The translations under genes were made by a program, and so were the position numbers. From an uncultured Bacilli bacterium (GTDB lineage Bacteria > Bacillota_I > Bacilli_A > RF39 > UBA660), in contig CANRJI010000032.1 of NCBI GenBank assembly GCA_947630885.1, positions 1-9,966 of the forward strand: 9,966 nt of DNA, read 5' to 3'. This document shows, piece by piece, positions 5,678 through 9,966 of the stretch. Below the pieces are notes generated by a model. The model had not been told where the DNA came from. It saw only the letters and a program-made list of their open reading frames with translations, and searched no databases. Numbering within the stretch: position 1 is the first letter of the stretch; the number at the start of each line of letters is the position of its first letter.

Positions 5678-6946
5678 CATTACAATAATAGAAGTATTAT
5701 TAAGTTTCATCTTCTTTATCAAGTTTTTAAATTCTTCCATATTTAAACTTTCAATTACTTCGATAGGATTATTTTCCAATTTACCATCATAAATAATGTT
5801 ATCAATAATAATATCATTTACTGTCTCAATATTCTCATAAGCAAATATTTCATTACTAATTAAGACTCTTTTCTTTCTTATAAAGTCTTCTTCACTAATA
5901 TCAATATTATTAAGTCTTTCCTTTACTTTATCTAAAAATTCATCATATCTATTAGTTTCATTAATAAGCGATATCAAAATATGCGTATCCGTATTTAACA
6001 TACTAATACTTGTCGTCTCTGTAATAATACCATTTTTTTTTAATTCCTCATCAAAACTAGATGTCTCATCAAATAAAGAAGTAAATAAAATATAATTATA
6101 TAAATGAATTTTTCTTCTTGATAACTTAAGGCCGCTGAGAGGTAACTTTATTGTATAAGCTGCTTTAGGAACATTAGTTGGAATCTTAATAACTTCCTTT
6201 TCCTTAACAACCTTATCTTCTTCTTTAAACTCTTTAACTTTAATTTCCTCTAATTTAGGGAACTCTTTTTTCTTTTGATTCTCTCTTATAACTTCCATAA
6301 TCTCTTCAGGGTCAAAGTTACCTGTTACTACAACAAACATATTAGAAGGATGATAAAAAGTGTGATAGCAAATCTCTAAATCATCTTTCGTAATACTTTC
6401 AATATCTTTAACCGTTCCAATAACACTATCACGATGCGGATTAGAAGTAAGAGCATTTAGTCTAATTTTTTCTGCTAAAACTTCGGATGGCTGATCTTCA
6501 TACATATGAATTTCTTCCGTAATAATACCCTTTTCATCTTCAACTGATTCAGGAGTTAAATAAATATTTTGCACATAATCTAAAAGATAACTAAGATTTC
6601 CCTTTAAAGCATTAGTAGCATAAAATAAATAAGTCGTATTTTTAAATGTCGTATAAGCATTACAAATAGCACCAGTTTTTCCAAAGAATTCCATTGGCTG
6701 AGGATCTTCTTTTTGTACAAAAACCTTATGTTCTAAAAAATGAGCAATTCCTTTCGGAAAACTTTTCATCTTACTTTCCCCAAGAGGAACAAATTCATTA
6801 TAAGTAGAACCATATTTAGTCGTAAAAGTAACATAATTATTATAGATACCATCCTTCGTATACAAATAAACTTCGAGACCATTATCTAATTTTTCAAAAT
6901 AAAGATCCTCTTCAATATCTTTAATTCTAATCTTTTCCATGCTCAT
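5669..6946 (-). CDS. ymfH: M16 family zinc peptidase, catalytic subunit (YmfH-like)
   Basis: A 425-residue pitrilysin/insulinase-family protein. The inverted zinc motif HxxEH is H69-F-L-E72-H73 in KGIAHFLEHKVF, and the third ligand is probably E145 in IITEEIHMYEDQPS, about 72 residues on, a normal distance. It matches B. subtilis YmfH, the zinc-bearing half of a YmfF-YmfH pair; M16B enzymes of this size work as dimers that enclose short peptides. A GTG at 6949 is also in frame but the ATG at 6946 is better placed after AGGAAGG. The gene overlaps the end of its ymfF-like partner by 20 nt, which fits stoichiometric, coupled translation. No signal peptide is seen, so it is likely cytoplasmic. 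The natural substrate is unknown. It is the last gene of its operon. Confidence 0.92.
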   Translation of the reverse strand: MSMEKIRIKDIEEDLYFEKLDNGLEVYLYTKDGIYNNYVTFTTKYGSTYNEFVPLGESKMKSFPKGIAHFLEHKVFVQKEDPQPMEFFGKTGAICNAYTTFKNTTYLFYATNALKGNLSYLLDYVQNIYLTPESVEDEKGIITEEIHMYEDQPSEVLAEKIRLNALTSNPHRDSVIGTVKDIESITKDDLEICYHTFYHPSNMFVVVTGNFDPEEIMEVIRENQKKKEFPKLEEIKVKEFKEEDKVVKEKEVIKIPTNVPKAAYTIKLPLSGLKLSRRKIHLYNYILFTSLFDETSSFDEELKKNGIITETTSISMLNTDTHILISLINETNRYDEFLDKVKERLNNIDISEEDFIRKKRVLISNEIFAYENIETVNDIIIDNIIYDGKLENNPIEVIESLNMEEFKNLIKKMKLNNTSIIVMKK

Positions 6947-8195
6947 CACTTCCTTCCTCTAAAGTCAGAATCGTATGAACACTAACCTTTTTACTTACTT
7001 TAACAATTTCCTCTTTCGTAAGTTTACTAAACTTTTCGATTCTCGTATCAGCGTCTTCCGTCCCTACTAAAACTTTTGATAAATAAGCATTAATAATACT
7101 CATCGGTTCATCAGAAGAAGCTTTTATTCCCGATATAATTGTATTTTTAGATGCTTCTATATCTTCATTTTTAATTTTACCATTTTGAACATCTTTTAAA
7201 CATTTTCTAATTAACTTAATACATTTATCAATATTTTTACCTTCGACACCTGAATTAATAACTAAAATATTATCGTAAGCTTTAACTATCGAATTCACAT
7301 AATAACAATAACTATTCTTTTCTCTTACCGTTTCAAATAAAATCGAATTAGATGAACCACCTAACAATTCATTATATAATTTTATCGTATATTTTCTTTC
7401 CTTTTCTGTAAGATTATTTAAATTACATAATATTAGTAATTGAGCTTGATTAACTTTATCATATTCCTTATATCTTACTACTCTTTTACGCGAATTAAGT
7501 TCAGGTACTAATAGTTTCTTATTTTCTTTCTTAAAAGTCGTAATTTTAAAATATTCTTTAAAAATATCTTTTACTTTAGCAGTATCAAAATCACCCAAAA
7601 TAAAAATATCAATTTGATCTTCTTTTAAAATATCTAAATAGTAATTGTATAATACTTTACCATCAATTTCATCCAAATCATCAATACTACCAAAAGTATT
7701 ATAAGAATAAGGTTTACCTTTCATCTTATCCATTAATAAAAAGTAAGAATATTTTATTTTATTATCTTTCATCCTAAGTATTTCTTGACGCAATCTGTTC
7801 TTCTTTTTTTCAATATTAAGAAAACGCCCATCTTTGACATTCGGATTAAAAATTAAGTCAAGAAAAAAGACGATAGATTCCCTATTCATACCTTCTTCTG
7901 TATATTTTTCATTTAAAAACTTCGTTTGAAAAGATAAATTACTAAAGTTACCTAATCTCGATATCGAAGAAGTAACTTTAATATCATATAAATTCTCACT
8001 TTCAATAATTAAGTCCCGCTCTGTCTTATAATTATTACTTGAATCAAGTAATATCATTTTAATTAAGTTTCGCTTTGTAATCTCATCTTTTTTAATTTCC
8101 CGATAAAAATCAACATCAATCGTTATCGTCTTAAATTTTTTTGTCTTAATTAAATGTAGATTATAGGCTCCCATACTTATAGTTTCAAAATCCAC
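6927..8195 (-). CDS. ymfF: M16 family non-catalytic subunit (YmfF-like)
   Basis: A 422-residue M16 homologue without the HxxEH zinc motif: the N-terminal half has no HxxEH or HxxDH at the expected place (about residues 44-60). It keeps the second-half signature LLGGSSNSILFETVREKNSYCYY (R291, Y298), the Arg/Tyr pair that in M16B heterodimers is supplied by the zinc-free subunit to bind substrate. It therefore completes the active site of the ymfH-like protein encoded just after it. The start is taken as GTG at 8195, because AGAGGTGA lies four bases upstream; a GTG at 8243 would overlap deoD's end and has no ribosome site. The gap to deoD is 32 nt. Lysine-rich and probably cytoplasmic. Family assignment is strong; orthology to YmfF rests on pairing and order. 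Confidence 0.88.
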   Translation of the reverse strand: MDFETISMGAYNLHLIKTKKFKTITIDVDFYREIKKDEITKRNLIKMILLDSSNNYKTERDLIIESENLYDIKVTSSISRLGNFSNLSFQTKFLNEKYTEEGMNRESIVFFLDLIFNPNVKDGRFLNIEKKKNRLRQEILRMKDNKIKYSYFLLMDKMKGKPYSYNTFGSIDDLDEIDGKVLYNYYLDILKEDQIDIFILGDFDTAKVKDIFKEYFKITTFKKENKKLLVPELNSRKRVVRYKEYDKVNQAQLLILCNLNNLTEKERKYTIKLYNELLGGSSNSILFETVREKNSYCYYVNSIVKAYDNILVINSGVEGKNIDKCIKLIRKCLKDVQNGKIKNEDIEASKNTIISGIKASSDEPMSIINAYLSKVLVGTEDADTRIEKFSKLTKEEIVKVSKKVSVHTILTLEEGSDEHGKD

Positions 8196-8199
8196 TATA

Positions 8200-8207
8200 T
8201 CACCTCT
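8200..8207 (-). promoter_or_regulatory. Ribosome binding site fixing the GTG start of the ymfF-like gene
   Basis: The minus strand reads AGAGGTGA followed by TATA and GTG. This is the only strong ribosome site near the 5' end of the frame, and it sets the start at 8195 rather than at 8243. Confidence 0.75.
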
Positions 8208-8227
8208 ACTTCTAGTATGCACAAAAA

Positions 8228-8932
8228 TTATAATTTTAAACACGATTCAAGAGCTAATGTAATCATTTCACCTAATCCTTGCTCACGTTCCTCTGAAGAT
8301 AACTTATCTTTAAAAAGAAAACTATCACTAACCATCAGAAGAGTAGATGCTCTCTTTCTTAAATATTTAGCATTGACAAATAAAGCAAAAGATTCCATTT
8401 CGACACCAAGAACACCATACTTTTGAACTTTACTTTGATAATCATTATTCTGTTCATAAAAAACATCCGATGAATAAATATTGCCCTTAATTATCTTTTT
8501 ACCTAATAGATTAGCAGTACTTTCAATAACATTATTTAATTCAAGATTGCTATCGATATTAATATTATTATAATTACATAAATATCTTCCATAATTAGAA
8601 TTAGTAATCGAATTAGTAACTAAAACGATATCTTTTAATTGTAAATTAGAATAACTACCCATCGTTCCAATTCGAATAATATTTTGAACATTATATTCTT
8701 TAAATAATTCATAAGAATATATTCCCATACTAGGATTACCCATTCCCGAAGGAAAAACCGTAATCTTTTTATTTTTATACATCCCCGTATAAGCAGTCAT
8801 TCCGCGCACATTATTAATAAGCCTAACATTAGTTAAAAAGTTTTTAGCAATATATTCACATCTTTTAGGATCACCAGGCATTAAAACTGTATCAGCAATA
8901 TCACCCAATTTACTCTCAATATGTGTACTCAT
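8228..8932 (-). CDS. deoD: Purine nucleoside phosphorylase, DeoD type
   Basis: Cleaves purine (deoxy)nucleosides with phosphate to free base and (deoxy)ribose-1-phosphate, in purine salvage; the family forms hexamers. It has 234 residues against 239 in E. coli DeoD, and the numbering is almost collinear. Phosphate and ribose residues are present: H4, G20, R24, R43 and R87, then the V177-EME180 motif that grips ribose, and D203 (in VSDS) with R216, the pair that protonates the base. In E. coli the motif before the loop is RVGSCG; here it is RIGTMG. The ATG at 8932 follows AGGAG by 7 nt; that site overlaps the stop of the upstream membrane protein gene. The link of deoD to M16 peptidase genes is not one I know as conserved. 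Confidence 0.95.
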   Translation of the reverse strand: MSTHIESKLGDIADTVLMPGDPKRCEYIAKNFLTNVRLINNVRGMTAYTGMYKNKKITVFPSGMGNPSMGIYSYELFKEYNVQNIIRIGTMGSYSNLQLKDIVLVTNSITNSNYGRYLCNYNNINIDSNLELNNVIESTANLLGKKIIKGNIYSSDVFYEQNNDYQSKVQKYGVLGVEMESFALFVNAKYLRKRASTLLMVSDSFLFKDKLSSEEREQGLGEMITLALESCLKL

Positions 8933-8937
8933 AGTTT

Positions 8938-8945
8938 CTCTCCTA
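8938..8945 (-). promoter_or_regulatory. Ribosome binding site of deoD, fused to the upstream stop codon
   Basis: The minus strand reads TAGGAGAG: TAG ends the membrane protein gene and AGGAG is the ribosome site of deoD, 7 nt before its ATG. It is the same arrangement as at the greA-tig and yrrN-trhP junctions. Confidence 0.8.
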
Positions 8946-9842
8946 TTTGACTACTTCAATACTATATTTATTAATCTCTTCAAGTGTTAAATCATCAGTA
9001 AAATCAAATGTAACTTCAAAAGTTTTACTTCCATCAAGACTATTTTCACTATTAAAATCAACTTTATTTTCTCCAATAACTTCATCGACTGTATTATATA
9101 ATTTAACTACGACGCTTAAATCATCACTACTATCATCAGTTCGAGTAATAGTACCACTTAGAGCCAAACTATTATCAGTAGTCTCTGTTTTAATATCCGA
9201 TATTCTCGTACCTGAAAGACTAAGTTCATATGAAGTCTTTCCTACTTCAACTTTAGTGACTTCCTTATATGTAATCATACTATTTACAGTAATACCTTTA
9301 TTAATATCAAGGTAAACACTATTAGTATCATCCTCATTACTAAATCTTATACCACTAACACCATCTTCCCCCATTGTATCTAAGGTATTACGACATAATT
9401 CATCACTATTACCATAATATACACAAATCGAAGTAGCAATTTCATTATATATTCTTTTAACAAGATCACTATCTTCAACTGTCCAATTAAGAACTAACTC
9501 ATTTCCTTCTCTAACAAAAGCAAAATTAAAGTTTCCAAGTTCTCCATCATAATTAATATTAAGACCATTGTCATTAGCATTAGAATTAATTGTACTACCA
9601 TCAATAGTTAATTCACTAACTAAAGGTGAAGCATTAAAATCACTCGATATTTGTTCTAAAGTAATATAATTAGGTACATATTCATCCTGAGGTACATCAA
9701 GTTCATCTTTTCTAATAAACTTTAAATATAAGATAAATAAAATGCATAATAGCAATATGGCTATTAATATATAAGCAAGTACTATATCTACTTTCTCCCT
9801 CTTTTCTATTTTCTTTTTAATCATCATATCTTGTTCGTTCAT
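8943..9842 (-). CDS. Single-pass membrane protein, possible FxLYD-like outer domain
   Basis: A 299-residue protein of unknown function. The N-terminus is charged (KKKIEKREK), followed by one membrane helix at residues about 19-42, so the charged end is inside and the rest outside. Residues 58-200 form an Asn/Asp/Ser-rich region of alternating short strands with two cysteines (C140, C150) that could form a disulfide. Residues about 224-298 (NSLALSGTITRTDDSS, then LSVVVKLYNTVDEVIGENKV) look like a small beta domain resembling FxLYD domains of Firmicute surface proteins; that match is by eye and uncertain. The start at 9842 has AGAGG seven bases ahead. There is no lipobox or LPxTG anchor. It is the first gene of the deoD-ymfF-ymfH operon. 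Confidence 0.8.
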   Translation of the reverse strand: MNEQDMMIKKKIEKREKVDIVLAYILIAILLLCILFILYLKFIRKDELDVPQDEYVPNYITLEQISSDFNASPLVSELTIDGSTINSNANDNGLNINYDGELGNFNFAFVREGNELVLNWTVEDSDLVKRIYNEIATSICVYYGNSDELCRNTLDTMGEDGVSGIRFSNEDDTNSVYLDINKGITVNSMITYKEVTKVEVGKTSYELSLSGTRISDIKTETTDNSLALSGTITRTDDSSDDLSVVVKLYNTVDEVIGENKVDFNSENSLDGSKTFEVTFDFTDDLTLEEINKYSIEVVK

Positions 9843-9888
9843 ATTTTTACCTCTTTTCTTTCTTTTTATATTTTACATTTTATATTTA

Positions 9889-9894
9889 ATTATA
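9889..9894 (-). promoter_or_regulatory. Possible -10 box upstream of the membrane protein gene
   Basis: A perfect TATAAT lies on the minus strand in the 60-nt gap between the partial gene and the membrane protein gene. The -35 region 17 nt upstream (ACTACA) is poor, and the whole gap is nearly pure A/T, so the match could be chance. A second candidate, TATAAAAT, lies about ten bases downstream. Confidence 0.3.
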
Positions 9895-9902
9895 TTTCTA
9901 TT

Positions 9903-9966
9903 CTATTTAAATGTAGTTAAGCTTCCATTTTCGGGAATAAGCGCTTCGTTAAAAGCATCATACGTC
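9903..9966 (-). CDS. C-terminal end of an unidentified gene (partial)
   Basis: One minus-strand frame is open from the window edge for 20 codons to a TAG at 9903-9905, reading TYDAFNEALIPENGSLTTFK. The peptide looks like real protein, with GCG, CCC and other G/C-containing codons unlike the A/T-only gap that follows it, and its stop lies 60 nt before the next start on the same strand. It is too short for me to recognise a family. No terminator hairpin follows it, so the genes after it could be read from its transcript. Confidence 0.5.
   Translation of the reverse strand, partial: TYDAFNEALIPENGSLTTFK

Noticed and set aside
8217..8426. Plus-strand open frame over the deoD 3' end
   Set aside because: Antisense to the conserved D203/R216 region of deoD; the frame is a by-product of that gene's codons.
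8947..9315. 122-codon plus-strand open frame over the membrane protein gene
   Set aside because: Very rich in Ser, Leu and Val, as expected from the complement of Asp/Asn/Ser codons; no ribosome site, and all real genes are on the other strand.
1..9966. CRISPR array, insertion sequence, toxin-antitoxin pair, tRNA or riboswitch
   Set aside because: I looked for repeated units, terminal inverted repeats, transposase motifs and structured leaders; the gaps are all below about 110 bases and hold only promoters and terminators.

Overview
The window comes from a very AT-rich, Gram-positive-type bacterium, most likely a member of the Bacilli or a Mollicutes-adjacent lineage such as the uncultured gut groups. 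The signs are short gaps, strong GGAGG-type ribosome sites, a lipobox lipoprotein, YmfF/YmfH-type peptidases, and a gene order trmR, yrrN-like, trhP, greA that follows Bacillus subtilis yrrM-yrrN-yrrO-(udk)-greA. All eleven genes with visible coding sequence on both sides or one edge lie on the minus strand, so transcription runs from high to low coordinates. The species cannot be named from the sequence. All seven Trp codons checked are TGG, so the standard code fits.

Layout in order of transcription (right to left). (1) 9903-9966: the last 20 codons of an unrecognised gene. (2) 9842-5669: one apparent operon holding a single-pass membrane protein with a possible FxLYD-like domain, purine nucleoside phosphorylase deoD, and a split M16 peptidase pair (ymfF-like non-catalytic subunit, then ymfH-like zinc subunit). 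It ends in an AT-rich hairpin terminator. (3) 5616-4900: a membrane-anchored XRE-type regulator whose promoter carries ATTGT/ACAAT repeats that look like an operator. (4) 4813-4181: a secreted thioredoxin-like lipoprotein (CPWC) with its own promoter and a strong terminator. (5) 4104-1516: a tRNA wobble-uridine modification operon: the methyltransferase trmR, a U32-family paralogue that has lost the iron-sulfur cysteines (yrrN-like), and the intact U32 hydroxylase trhP. (6) 1407 to the left edge: greA with a near-consensus promoter, followed after 10 nt by trigger factor (tig), cut by the window edge.

Together, segments 5 and 6 are translation, transcription and folding housekeeping: TrhP is expected to make 5-hydroxyuridine at tRNA position 34, TrmR to methylate it, GreA to rescue stalled RNA polymerase, and trigger factor to fold nascent chains. 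Segments 3 and 4 may form a cell-surface thiol-redox unit, since the regulator's outer domain has six cysteines and its neighbour is an exported CxxC protein; this is inference. No gene-free stretch is longer than about 110 bases, and I see no mobile element, CRISPR array, tRNA, rRNA or riboswitch. I found no clearly unprecedented system; the most interesting items are the cysteine-less U32 paralogue and the regulator/thioredoxin pair.
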